This document shows, piece after piece, positions 25,545-35,840 of a stretch of 64,000 nt of DNA (position 1 is the first letter of the stretch; every line of letters starts with the position of its first letter). The notes beneath the pieces are model-generated. The model did no database searches, was not told the origin of the DNA, and worked only from the letters and a program-made list of their open reading frames with translations. Source of the stretch: Okapia johnstoni (lineage: Eukaryota > Chordata > Mammalia > Artiodactyla > Giraffidae). The stretch lies in NCBI GenBank assembly GCA_024291935.2, contig CM044322.1, forward strand, positions 21,575,405 through 21,639,404, written 5' to 3'. The position numbers and the translations under genes are program-made.

Positions 25545-25770
25545 GGTAACTTAGTAGTTTAACATGTGGATTTGCTTCCCTGGTTCAAATCCTGACTTCA
25601 TCACTGCCAGCTGTGTAAAAGAAAGAAAGTTATTTAAGCTCTCTGTGCCTCTGTTTAGTCTCCTTTTATTTATTGTAGGGATTAAACAAGATAGTATATG
25701 TGAAACAGTTAGTGCCAGGCACACAATAGACACAGCAAATGTTATCGTTATTACCACTAATTACACATTG
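25545..25770 (+). repeat. MIR SINE
   Basis: GGTTCAAATCCTGACTTCAT, AGCTCTCTGTGCCTCTGTTT and GTGCCAGGCACACAATAGAC are the MIR core and 3' end, nearly complete. It ends about 85 bp below the exon at 25856. Confidence 0.88.
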
Positions 25771-25855
25771 CCAGATATCAAGAGCTCACAAGAGTAAGAA
25801 TCAGAGACACCTCCAAACATAGGACATAAGCCTGGGTAGGTGCTCCTAAACTCAC

Positions 25856-25947
25856 CTACACAGTTGAAACCTTCTTCTAATTCACATGCCCTTGAGCAGC
25901 CGTCTCCATTCAAAAGGTCTCCATCATCACACTCTTCTCCCAGGTTC
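25856..25947 (-). CDS. PAPPA2: PAPPA2 exon with GDGCS cysteine-rich repeat
   Basis: 92-nt exon: 1 nt, 30 full codons, 1 nt. Acceptor TTGTAG ends at 25948; donor GTGAGT begins at 25855. It encodes [20 protein letters not shown] and [10 protein letters not shown]. The pattern EECDDGD-x-GDGCS-x-C-x-GFNC is the disulphide-rich repeat that pappalysins share with bacterial Myxococcus-type cysteine-rich repeats; all its cysteines are present. The last G joins the following GG to give the Gly before EPSLCY. Confidence 0.96.
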
Positions 25948-26029
25948 CTACAAGGTAAAAGTATACATTCTGATATACAAACATACACACTTGTATACAT
26001 AAAATATTTTTCTCTTTTAGTTAACATCA

Positions 26030-26455
26030 TTTTTTAAAATATTTATTTAGTTAGTTAGTTTTGGAGAAGGCAATGGCACCCCACTCCAGTACTCTTGCCT
26101 GGAAAATCCCATGGACGGAGGAGCCTGGTAGGCTACAGTTCATGGGGTCGCAAAGAGTTGGACATGACTGAGCAACTTCTCTTTCCTTTCCTTTTGGTTG
26201 CTGTGCCGGCTTTTCTCTAGTTTCAGGGAGCAGGAGCTACTCTGCGGGTTTCTCACTGCAGTGGCTTCTCTCATGTAGGGTGTAGGGTGCGAGGGCTTCA
26301 GTAGTTGCAGCTCCCAGGATCTAGAGCACAGGCTCAATAGTTGTGGTGCATGGGCTTAGTTGCTCTGAGGCATATGGGATCTTCCCGGATGGGGGAACCC
26401 ATGATCTCCCATGAATCCATGCACCATGTCTCCTGCATTGGCAGGCAGGGCCTTC
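26030..26455 (-). repeat. CHR-type SINE with nested Bov-A2
   Basis: Artiodactyl CHR-type tRNA SINE on the minus strand (TTAGTTGCTCTGAGGCATAT, GGGATCTTCCCGG, TCCTGCATTGGCAGGCAGG). Its T/TTAG tail at 26030-26061 is separated from the body by a plus-strand Bov-A unit at about 26062-26185, flanked by TTTTGG. Confidence 0.8.
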
Positions 26456-26889
26456 CAATGTCACAAGAACAAAGTATGACACTCTATAGAGACATGATAT
26501 AGGCAGAGTTTAAAGGAACATTTTGATAAGGAGCTTTGTAAAGTTCAGTAGCCAAGCAGGTGTCACTACAGATGAAGTTGTTTCAAAGACCAAGCTAGAA
26601 CGTACAACGTCAGATTAGGAAGACAGCCCTTATCTTGTTCTTCCCTAGAACCCCAGACAGATGTGGCATCCTGGGACATCAGAACCTTCATCAGAGGACT
26701 GCTGTAGGAAATGCTACAACATAAGATCAACTGTTTTGTTCGAGGAGGGCTCTGTCTGGGTAGTAATGGTCACCTAGTCCTGCAGACACCTTGATTAGTG
26801 GGAAGCAGGTTTAAAATGAAGTAGCCATGAAAAACATCAACAACAACCAGATTTGTTCTGTGCAGTCATCCCTAGATGATAGGGACAAA

Positions 26890-27099
26890 AGTGAAAGTGA
26901 AGTCAGTCGTGTCCAACTCTTTGCGACCCCATGGACTGTAGCCCTCTAGGCCCCTCTGTCCATGGAATTTTCCGGGCAAGACTCCTGGGTTGGGTTGCCA
27001 TTTCCTTCTCCAGGAGATCTTCCTGACCCAGAGATCAAACCCAGGTCTCCCACATTGCAGGCAGACACTTTACTGTCTGAGCCACCAGGGAAGCTCAAA
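26890..27099 (-). repeat. Bov-tA SINE
   Basis: Duplication ATAGGGACAAA (26879-26889 and 27100-27110), exact. Confidence 0.95.
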
Positions 27100-27109
27100 A
27101 TAGGGACAA

Positions 27110-27743
27110 AGTTGGTGATTAAATAGTTAATCCCGCTAGGGGATTGTATGTAGAAAAATATGGGTGACCTCTGTAAGTTAATGATTACTCAATAAAGCAG
27201 GTTTACTTAACCACAAAACCAAGCTGGCTTGCTTAGCAACAAAATCATGCAACAGAAGCACGAGACATTGCCCCCAAACAATCAAACAAGTGTTGTCATG
27301 AGATCCACATCCTGCCCAGTGAGCTCAGGAAGTTAATTATCCCTAGGACATGCTCTCTGCACACATAAAAAACAATAATTTGCAGATCTAGCTTGATCAA
27401 GTAGGGACAAGAAAACTCCCCTGCTCAACCAGGAGGAGGAGCTGATGATGGAAGCATGATGTCTACTCAAGAAAGACAAAGAATTTCTTCTCCACCTCCC
27501 CACTTTTCCTTTGATTATTAAACTGTAGCCCAGTAAGTTCTCTGGTTGAGAAGCTTCACCACCACTGCCCCTCCCGCCTCCCCGACCCTCACCAGCTTAT
27601 AAGTCTCACAAGCGTCCTAATTTAATAAATCACTTCTTGTCTATCACTTTGCTTCTCACTGAATTCTTTTCTTTCCTGAGACATGAAGGACTGTGGTACT
27701 GGAGCTCTTCTGAGCCCCTGAAATGTCACCTAATGGTTTCACA
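27110..27743 (+). mobile_element. Probable endogenous retrovirus LTR remnant
   Basis: GC-richer block with a TATA-like CTTATAAGTCTC, then AATTTAATAAATCACTTC (poly(A) signal AATAAA at about 27625) and TTTGCTTCTCACTGAATTC, a layout typical of retroviral U3-R-U5, ending near TTTCACA at 27743. It may start upstream of the SINE at 26890. No internal viral genes are seen. Family assignment is from memory. Confidence 0.6.
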
Positions 27744-28285
27744 GGAAGATATTTAATTGAGATGGAGGAGGAGAAAGGGTAAACTGAGACTGAGGCAGAA
27801 GGTGGCAGCAAACTAGCAAGGTTTGGGTACTAAATTGATCTCAGTCTCTTGGATGTATTTCTGAAGTCTGGGAACATTTGGTGTTTGTATTACTATGAAA
27901 AGGAGTAGACTTACACTAAAGCTTAAGAATCTTAGAAGATTGAGAAGACAAACAATAATTAGTAATTACTAAACAATGGGATAAAACCCCAAGAAAGGCT
28001 ATAGATTGCTTTCAATTAGGCCTTCAAGATACAAGATATTTTTACTTGATCTGGAAAGCTAAAAACAAGCCATCTTATTAGGATACAGACTCTTAAGACA
28101 AATTACAGTACCTGGGCTTCCAGTCTTTTACTCCTAGCAGCTTTATATAAACAACATATTAGGTGAGCTGAGCATTTAGAATAGGTTAATAGAGGGTGGT
28201 CACTGGGACATGGGAGTATTCAGTGACAAATTTTGGCAAGTGCCTGGCAAATCAGAATGAATTAAGTTGATATCTTTAAAGGGCA

Positions 28286-28701
28286 GAGAGAAAGGCCATA
28301 AAGAAAGCTGAGCACTGAAGAACTTATGCTTTTGAACTGCGGTGTTGGAGAAGACTCTTGGGAGTCTCTTGGACTACAAGGAGATAAAATCAGTCAATCC
28401 TAAAGGAAGTCAGTCCTGAATATTCTATGGAGGGACTGATGCTAAAGCTGAAGCTCCAATACTCTGACCACCTGATGCGAAGAACTGACTCATCGGAAAA
28501 TACCCTGATGCTGGTAAAGATTGAAGGCAGGAGGAGAAGGGGACAACAGAGGATGAGATGGTTCGATGGCATCACTGACTTTATGGAAATGACTCTGAGA
28601 AAGCTCAGGGAGTTGGTGATGGACAGGGAAGCCTGGCGTGCTATAGTCCATGGGGTCGCAAAGAGTCAGACATAACTGAGAGACTGAAATAACTAACTAA
28701 C
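28286..28701 (+). mobile_element. BovB LINE 3' fragment
   Basis: About 0.4 kb of the BovB end (ATAAAGAAAGCTGAGCAC to AACTGAGAGACTGAAATAAC). It is flanked by TAAAGGGCA (28277-28285 and 28702-28710). 13 nt of unassigned sequence lie between the left duplication and the recognisable BovB start. Confidence 0.85.
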
Positions 28702-29237
28702 TAAAGGGCAACAGGAAAAGGAAGGTGGTAAGTTAAAAAACCAAAGGAGTGATTCCATTTTTACCTTGTTGCTTTTATAGAATAGCTGTAAATTGCATTG
28801 CAATGAGGTCTTCCAGGGATCAAATGAGCAAGTGAAGCTCACAAAGCTATAGTGATTTTCCTTGGGTCATAAGACAGGCAACTGATCCAAAAGATACCCT
28901 CATATCCTCTTTTAGCATCACTTGGCAATAACCTTCTCCACCATGAAATCCTTCCCTGAATCAATGCCCAGCACTTGTTCTCTGAAACCTGAAGAAGACC
29001 CCCACAGAATCAGCCCCAATATCTTGGTACTAAATTAAAGTGGGTCCATCCTTAACTATGTAGAGATGTGAATGACCCCTCAAGATCACTACCAGGTACA
29101 AGATTTTGTTCAATACCAGAATCACACAGTGCCTTGCCCCTTTCAGTTCCCAAACCAGTCTCAAGGCGAACCCTCATGGTCCGAGCAGGACGGGGCATCC
29201 TTTCTCACCCAGTCCAAGGCACATGGTATGTCCTCAC

Positions 29238-29366
29238 CTTGCAACCTTCCCATCTCCACAGTAAGGAGCTCCATGGATGTGGTTCAGAGGAGGTGAAGCT
29301 TCTCCCAGTTCTGCTCCAGCTGCAGCTTGAACTTGGTACCGATACATCTGCCCAGGCATGACCTCC
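29238..29366 (-). CDS. PAPPA2: PAPPA2 exon ([10 protein letters not shown] to [14 protein letters not shown])
   Basis: 129-nt exon: 1 nt, 42 full codons, 2 nt. Acceptor TTCCACAG ends at 29367; donor GTGAGG begins at 29237. It reads [20 protein letters not shown], then [20 protein letters not shown] and VA. The split phases match the exon before (GT/G) and after (AG/G). The segment ends a fibronectin-III-like unit (MYRYQV) and enters the Cys-rich repeat at YCGDG. It was found by translating the minus strand between the neighbouring exons, because the exon has no ATG-started open frame of its own. Confidence 0.94.
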
Positions 29367-29539
29367 CTGTGGAAACCAATGGGCCATAACCATACATCCA
29401 GGAAGTGGAGCAGGCCCTGGGTCTTTTTCAGATGGTGTGCAGGAATTTCAAATAAATATTACAAGGAATATAAATATTGAACATGTGCCATGTTGTTTGA
29501 AACAAAGAGCAGGGCATATAGTCTTACAGAGCATTTGAA

Positions 29540-29625
29540 ACCGTATTCATCTCTGTATTCCCAGGACCTTCTACAGAGTGAAGCATCAAGTGGTTGCTGA
29601 GTGAACGCTGAACTAACTAACAGTC
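29540..29625 (+). repeat. L2-like 3' end
   Basis: CATCTCTGTATTCCCAGGAC and GGTTGCTGAGTGAACGCTGA: worn L2 end. Confidence 0.5.
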
Positions 29626-29734
29626 CTACACAATCTAGGAGGATGGTACTTCGAGCATATCTTTACCATGTTACATAAACACACACACACAAAACCACCA
29701 ACTTTGAAAACCTAGTCTTCTATATCACTGCATG

Positions 29735-29956
29735 TGTGCATACATGCTAAGTTGCTTCAGTCATGTCCACCTCTTTGTGACGCTATGGACCATAGCTTGC
29801 CAGGCTCCTCTGTCCATGGAATTCTCCAGGCAAGAATACTGGAGTGGGTTTCTATGCCCTCCTCCAGGGCATCTTCCTGACCCAGGGATCTAACCTGCAT
29901 CTCATGTCTCCTACATTGGCAGGTGGGTTCTTTACCACTAGCACCCCCTGGGAAGC
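29735..29956 (-). repeat. Bov-tA SINE
   Basis: Head end CACCCCCTGGGAAGC; near-duplication TATCACTG / TATCATTG on the two sides. Confidence 0.92.
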
Positions 29957-31014
29957 TCCTCTGTATCATTGAAATGATTGTAAAGCTGAAGATGAAAGCT
30001 TCAGAGTTTGGGCTCAGCAAGGCCCTTCTTGGGTCCCTGAATCACAGTCTTCTTGTCTCTCAAGAGAATTCTTGTCTTGAGGAGACTGAATGCTTATGAG
30101 GAAAAGCAACTTTCTCCTTGAGGAAGATGAGGAAATCTTGCATCCTTATTTTAAGGATGCAAGAAATTCCACAACTGGAAATGCATTAAATGACTCCCCA
30201 GCTCCAAAATACATATCAACCAGGAATGGAGTTTTATCAATTGACACCAGAGATGGAAGGGGTTTATCAGACTATCTGCAGCCCAAGAGCACTGATCAAG
30301 CGGAGAATGTGAGAGACTGAACATTTGCAAGGGGGAGGAGGCTAAGGGCCAGTGGTGTGAGGGTTGGAGAGGAGCTGCTGGTTCCAAAGATGAATTCTGC
30401 CTTCAACTTAACTTTTATCCAACACTTGCCCTAACTGGAAAAGTACCACTAGAGTCAAGCTAGAATGCGAGTGACTTAGGAGAAAAGGATCTCAAAGGGC
30501 TATTGGTTCTCCCACAAGTGGTACCCATAGATATCCTGCCAAAGCCCTCTCTTCTTTAACACACACTTCAACTCAACCACAAAGCTTCTACTCTTTTGCT
30601 TGATGCTGCAAGCAGCAAACAGGAAATGTCGTGGGGTTTCAAAAACACCTTTAAACAACTCTGTACTGGTTTTTAGTTATTTTAATAGGAAAGACATCTA
30701 AATATTAAAGACTTTCGAATTTCCAAATTAGTTTTCTGTAGGGAAGCACTCTTTTCATAAGAGTGCCAGGTATTTCAAAAGCAAAACAAGTTTTATATTC
30801 TAATCAATTCTGATGGCTTCCCTTTCACAGGGAGGTTTCTGTCTGACTTCTCATCCAGCCATGCATAAAAGTCTTACGCTGATCTCTAGCTGGGAAAGGA
30901 TTGGAAAGAAGCATCAGGACGTGTTTACGCTTCTTGGGGAGAAAACTCAGCAGCAGGTAGCCCCAATCTTCAATGACCTGAGTTTGTAAAAGTAATGTGT
31001 TACTAAGGAACCAA

Positions 31015-31140
31015 AATGAGATTCAGTCAGAAAACTGGATTTTAATCCTGAGTTTGCCACTTACTATCTCTGTTCAACAAAATTAAAGTTAAGCCTTAGC
31101 TCTGTCACCTATAAAATAGAATATTATTATCCTTAAATGT
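31015..31140 (+). repeat. MIR SINE fragment
   Basis: CTGGATTTTAATCCTGAGTT, TGCCACTTACTATCTCTG and CACCTATAAAATAG: MIR core. Confidence 0.7.
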
Positions 31141-31793
31141 TTTGTGTGTGTAAGTGTATGTGTGAGAATGTGTGTATATCAAGTTAGATAACAAATATCA
31201 TTAAATAGCTCATGCTTTGAAAATCATGACGATAAAAAATATCATTAGATAGCTTATATTTTGAAAATCATGATGAGGCAACACAAAACTTGACTTACTA
31301 AATGGAACAAAAATAACAATAATAAATTATTTTAAAAGATAGAAAATATCATTTTAATTGGCTTACTAAAGAAAGTCCCCCCAAATAACATTTTTTTCTT
31401 TTCAGACCTGTCCCATGATCTGTCCTTCCATTTTCAAGAGCTTTTTGACCATTTCACTATCCTTTAGTAGCAATTTGGAGAGCAAGTATGGGAAGGAAAA
31501 TGCAGTAAAATTCAAGGTGAATGTTCGTCTTGACTCATTTGTAGCTATGGTAGACTGAAAAGTGGCCACAAATTCTTCCCATCCCAGATGTATGCCCTTC
31601 TGTGATGTGACTTTACTGTTTCTCTCATTAAGAGATAGAATCAATTTTGTCACCTCCAGAATCTGAAATTCTTTGCAACCTGTTTTGGCTAGTGAAATGG
31701 TATCATAAGTGATGCAAGCAGAGGCTTGAAAAGTATGAGAATTTGGGGACCGGCCCTTCCTGCATCTGGATAGCCTTCTATCACCATGAGGAC

Positions 31794-32014
31794 TTTCCGG
31801 GTGGCATGAGTGGTAAAGAACCCACCCACCAATGCAGGAGACATAAGAGATGCAGGTTCCAATCCCTGGAAGGGGAAGATCCCCTGGAGGAGGAAAAGGC
31901 AACCCACTCCAGTAATCTTGCCTGGAGAATCCCACGGACAGAGGAGCCTGGTGGTCTACAGTTCATAGGGTTGCAAAGAGTCAGATGTGACCGAAGCAAC
32001 TGAACATGGCGAAG
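31794..32014 (+). repeat. Bov-tA SINE
   Basis: Duplication CACCATGAGGAC (31782-31793 and 32015-32026), exact 12 bp. Confidence 0.95.
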
Positions 32015-32468
32015 CACCATGAGGACAAGCCCAGGCAAAGCCTCCCAGCGAAGGAGAGATGTAGAAAGAGAACTTCATCCTCCCAGCCAGGCCAGCGTCT
32101 TAGCTGAGCCTCATGTGTGCATGAGGTCGTCTGGGGCCATGTAGCCTCGGTCAAGCTGGTCCAGATGAGTGCACCCAGCCAACACACAGAACCATGAGAA
32201 ATGTGTTTGTTGTTTTAAACCACTATGTTTTGTGATGATTTCTAATGTGGCAAAAACTAACCAATACAGCACCTCTGATAAAACTTTTGTTTTACCCAGA
32301 GTTTTGCCCTCAGGGCAGCCTCTGAAAAAATTATGAGGTGAGGAAAATTTGCCTTTGGAGATACCAGTCTCCTACTCTTGAACTCTTTAAGCCAATGATC
32401 TTATCTTAGTCTGTGTCCCCTCCACTGAGCACAGAATACCAGGAGCACTTAAGAACTCACTAAATGTA

Positions 32469-32561
32469 GGGAGAACAGAAGAAAGAGAAAGAGAAGGGTT
32501 GTAAGAGAAGGAAAGAGAGAAGGAGGGAGGGAAGAAATAAGGAAGGAATGAAGAATGAAAG
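32469..32561. repeat. Purine-rich (GA) tract
   Basis: About 90 nt almost free of C and T, with AGAAAGAGAAAGAGAAGGG and GGAGGGAGGGAAG parts. Confidence 0.85.
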
Positions 32562-32767
32562 TCATAAAAGTATAGTGTTTCAGGAACCCTTGGCTTCTCT
32601 GCTGAGCTGTGGAAGGGGTAACTATAACCTTTGAATGATATAGGAGCTGTGGCAGATTATTTAAAAGTTGCAGCAAAGATCAAAAATCAGATGGTATCAC
32701 CAGATAGGAGTATCTGACTCTGATCAACTTACTTCTGGCAGTTACTTTCAGCCCAACTGAAACATAC

Positions 32768-32961
32768 ATGCGTGTTGTTTCTGACTCTTTGCAACCCCTG
32801 CACTATAGCCTGCAAGGCTCCTCTGTCCAAGGGATTCTCTAGGCAAGAATACTGAAGTGGGTTGCCATGTCCTTCTCCAGGGGATCTTCCTGACCCAGGG
32901 ATTGAACCCAGGTCTCCTGCACTGCAGGTGGATTCTTTACCATCTGAGCCACCAGGGGAGA
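32768..32961 (-). repeat. Bov-tA SINE
   Basis: B box on the complement (GGGATTGAACCCAGG) and head end GAGCCACCAGGGGAGACC. It lies about 270 bp from the PAPPA2 exon at 33235. Confidence 0.92.
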
Positions 32962-33234
32962 CCAACATATCATTCATGGATCTCTTTTGTCCATAATCAT
33001 AATGATGGCATCATCAACCAGGACATCCACTTTCTCTTTTCTGGGAAATATTTTTGTTCATCTCAGAGACACCACTTTAGAATTAAACCTCCTCTGAGGG
33101 TCTGAATGTTTCTTCAAATAAGGGCATGTTGGAATGTAAAAAAAAAAAAAAAAAGCCAAAGAAAAAGGAAGCAAAACCCACTCCCAAAGCCTCAGGAGGC
33201 CCCATGGTTTAGAAAGCCCTGCTGCCCAACTCAC

Positions 33235-33724
33235 ACATCTGTGAACTTCCGGTGAGGATGCATCACCACCACAGGCAAGCCACTGGCAAATGGGGGCTCA
33301 CGGAGGACCTGGTACCTCACAGGCCTGCAGCCAGAACACAAGGGACTACGGGGCTGAGAAGTCAGGAGAGCTGCATCAATCTCCATCCGCTCATCAAAGG
33401 TGTAGACTTTCACCCCCAAGACCTTCCCATCCACATGCAGTTTGATAGTGAGCGGTGTGTCACAGAAAGTGTCCAAGGGGCCCAGGTGCACAGACTTCTG
33501 GTGTTCCAGCAAGATCTCTGTGTCAAAGAGCACCGGAGATGAGTCCATGGAGAGGTAGGTGACCCATAGGGTGAGAGTGTCAGCTCGGACCGGGTGCCGG
33601 AAGAGCAACTCCAGGCTACAGCCTTCCGCGGGGCAGGGGACCGTCATGTTCATGTGGTACAGGTGGAGCTCGGGACTCCAGGCCTGCAAGCTCGGCTCGC
33701 AAGGTTGATCCACGTCCGGAGGCC
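33235..33724 (-). CDS. PAPPA2: PAPPA2 large middle exon (DVDQPCEPS to HRKFTDV)
   Basis: 490-nt exon, 162 full codons plus 2 nt at each end. Acceptor CCCTCAG ends at 33725; donor GTGAGT begins at 33234. It encodes the middle region after the protease domain: [20 protein letters not shown], an acidic-hydrophobic beta-rich part ([52 protein letters not shown]), a cysteine motif [12 protein letters not shown], and FASGLPVVV before HRKFTD. The last codon GT/G (Val) is completed by the next exon. In pappalysins this part is needed for substrate recognition; I infer the same here. It is fully open with no break. Confidence 0.97.
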
Positions 33725-33872
33725 CTGAGGGAGATGAGCCAAACGACAGATGCGTCAGAAACCACCAATAAAAATCTGAACATGAGTCACCCCTATCAAT
33801 AGTCAGGAAAGAAAATGAAGAAGAATAGAACTTTGAGCATATTCTTATAGGAACTGGTCAGCTTAGTAGGTT

Positions 33873-34018
33873 GGGGGATTTTCCTAGCAATAATACTGGA
33901 GTGGGTTGCCATTTCCTCCTCCAGGGAATCTTCCTGGTCCAGGGATCGAACCTTCGTCTCCAGCAGCTCCTTTACTGGGCAGGTGGATTCTTTACCCCTT
34001 GAGCCACCTAGGAAGCCC
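33873..34018 (-). repeat. Bov-tA SINE, 3'-end part missing
   Basis: Head and first part of the body only (GGGATCGAACC; GAGCCACCTAGGAAGCCC). It is 150 bp from the exon start at 33724. Confidence 0.88.
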
Positions 34019-34191
34019 TTGCTGAAGATAAAGCTCCAACAATTCTAAAGCATTATGCTCCAAGTTACCTCTATCTGGTACCCTTTAACAACAGAAACCC
34101 AGCATGGTGCTGAGAATGGAGTGACTCCGATTCTAAGTGGAGACATGTGGCTGATGGAGATAAGGTAAGCCTTAAAGGATCCTTCAGCAGG

Positions 34192-34480
34192 ACTTCCCTG
34201 GTGGTCTAGGGCTTAAGAGTCTGCTTGCCAATGCAGGAACACAGGTTCAGTCCCTGGTTGGGGAAGATCCCCTATGCTATGGCACAACTAATCCCATGCA
34301 CCACAACTACTCAGCCCGCGCTCTAGATCCAAGCTCTGCAACAAGAGAAGCCACCGCAATGAGAAGCCTGAGCACCCCAGCGAAGAGTAGCCCCTGCTCA
34401 CTTCAACTAGAGAAATCCTGCATGCAGCAGTGAAGACCCAGCACAGCCAAAAATAAACAAATAAATAAATTTAAAACTTT
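34192..34480 (+). repeat. CHR-type tRNA SINE, full length
   Basis: Head GGACTTCCCTGGTGGTCTAG, then GCACAACTAATCCCATGCA, CCAAGCTCTGCAACAAGAGA and GAAGACCCAGCACAGCC, ending in an AAATAAATAAAT tail. Near-duplications ATCCTTCAGC / ATCCTTGAGC flank it. Confidence 0.88.
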
Positions 34481-34964
34481 TTTAAAAATTAAAAAAGAAT
34501 CCTTGAGCCGAGGAGAATTATTTGTACTTAGTTTATTAATAATTTATGATAAAGTAATGCTTCTGAAGCCCTGTCTTATTAATAAGGCCAATGCTTGTTT
34601 CAGGCTGTTGCTACACTGTTTAACTAGGCTCTTCACAAAACTTTGATTCCCTAAGACCACAGCTTAACAAGCCTTCCAAAGGAGTGTAAGTCAAACTTTA
34701 AAGTCATACATTGAAATTTCCCCTTTAGTTCAGATATGTGTAAGACAGGAGATCAGGAAACTGCCCGCAGGAAATAGAAACACTTTTCTTGAGTAGAAGA
34801 AAAAGGAGATTCAGCGGCTAGGTAGCCAAAAATGTAATGGTGAAAAATCAAATATCGCTAACATATTAAGGTCATCTCTGTGGAAATAATCTATATACAA
34901 GGTAGTTTCCTTTTATATCCCACAAAGGGAATTAAAAGAAAACTGCTAAATTAAAAAGCAGTAG

Positions 34965-35050
34965 TTAGGCTGTAACTGGTGCTGTGCATTAGCTGTGTGA
35001 CTGTGGCCAGTCTCTCTAAGCCTCGGTGTCCTCATTTATAAAATAAGGAC
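34965..35050 (+). repeat. MIR SINE fragment
   Basis: AGCTGTGTGACTGTGGCCAG, CTAAGCCTCGGTGTCCTC and ATTTATAAAATAAGGAC: MIR core. Confidence 0.78.
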
Positions 35051-35076
35051 TATTTAATCCCTTCCTTACTTAGTAT

Positions 35077-35267
35077 TCCCTGGTGGCTCAGCTGGTAAAG
35101 AATCCACTGACAATGCAGGAGACATAGGTTTGATCCCTGGGTTGGGAAGATCCCCTGACGAAGGGAAAGGCTACCCACGCCAGTATTCTGGCCTGGAGAA
35201 TTCCGTGGACTGTATAGTCCATTGGGTCGAAAAGAGTAGGACACGACTGAGTGACTTTCACTTTCAC
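35077..35267 (+). repeat. Bov-tA SINE
   Basis: Duplication TTACTTAGTAT (35066-35076 and 35268-35278), exact. The first bases of the head are missing (starts TCCCTGGTGGCTCAG). Confidence 0.94.
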
Positions 35268-35393
35268 TTACTTAGTATAGAAGATCTGTATGATGTTTCA
35301 TAGAAATATTTGTAAACTATATGTGCAAAAATAGAATGACTTAGACCTGCAGGATTTGGAAAACAATGTTCCAAATCCCAGAGGAAATAAGTT

Positions 35394-35396
<3 letters not shown>

Positions 35397-35428
<32 letters not shown>
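35397..35428. repeat. (GT)16 microsatellite
   Basis: Uninterrupted GT dinucleotides, 32 nt. Confidence 0.98.
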
Positions 35429-35431
<3 letters not shown>

Positions 35432-35754
35432 ATCTTTAGGTCCCTATTGTTTTTTCCCTATATTGTGAATCCATTCATTCATTAACAATAAAAATTGACT
35501 GTATACCTCTTTTACATCTAGCACTAATCTAGGTATCAGAGATTGAGTAATGAACAAGATAAAGATACTGATCACATATATCTTACCATAGGGTGACAGG
35601 TGCAACAGTAAATAAAGAGGTATAATTTCAAGTGGTAATGTCATCTCTGAAGAAAAATAAAGGAGGAAAAAGGACTAGAGAATAATGGGGTGAGACTGGG
35701 GGCTATTTCAGATCATGTAGCCATGGAATTTCTCTCCAAGAAGATGATATTGAA

Positions 35755-35840
35755 GCAGGGAATATGTCTGGTTCGATTTTCAAATCTTCATAGCACTCAG
35801 AATGTAGTTGGTGATCAATAACTGTCGAACAAGTGTCATT
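35755..35840 (+). repeat. L2-like 3' end
   Basis: AATCTTCATAGCACTCAGAA and GGTGATCAATAACTGTCGAA: worn L2 end. Confidence 0.5.

Larger units (their letters stand above)
22310..25855 (-). other. PAPPA2: PAPPA2 intron between GDGCS and EPSLCY exons
   Basis: 3546-nt intron. It holds two Bov-tA SINEs in opposite orientation (23198-23420 minus, 23605-23831 plus), an AT/TATG-rich simple repeat (about 24170-24400), and two MIR elements (25205-25335 and 25545-25770). 22310-22850, 23840-24110, 24410-24840 and 24895-25200 show nothing I recognise. Confidence 0.9.
25948..29237 (-). other. PAPPA2: PAPPA2 intron between MPGQMY and GDGCS exons
   Basis: 3290-nt intron. It holds a CHR-type SINE with a nested Bov-A2 (26030-26455), an LTR remnant (about 27110-27743) beside a Bov-tA (26890-27099), and a short BovB (28286-28701). 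Nothing is recognised in 26460-26860, 27750-28275 or 28715-29237. Confidence 0.88.
29367..33234 (-). other. PAPPA2: PAPPA2 intron between HRKFTD and MPGQMY exons
   Basis: 3868-nt intron with SINEs at 29735-29956, 31794-32014 and 32768-32961, an L2-like end at 29540-29625, a MIR at 31015-31140, a purine-rich tract at 32469-32561 and an A-run at 33139-33156. 30170-31010, 31280-31780 and 32030-32465 hold nothing I recognise apart from the short hairpin and duplication given under findings. Confidence 0.88.

Noticed and set aside
30090..30320. 76-aa plus-strand frame with acidic start
   Set aside because: Contains the hairpin and shows no domain; no evidence of a gene.
33252..33542. 96-aa plus-strand frame across the large PAPPA2 exon
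   Set aside because: Antisense shadow of the conserved minus-strand exon.
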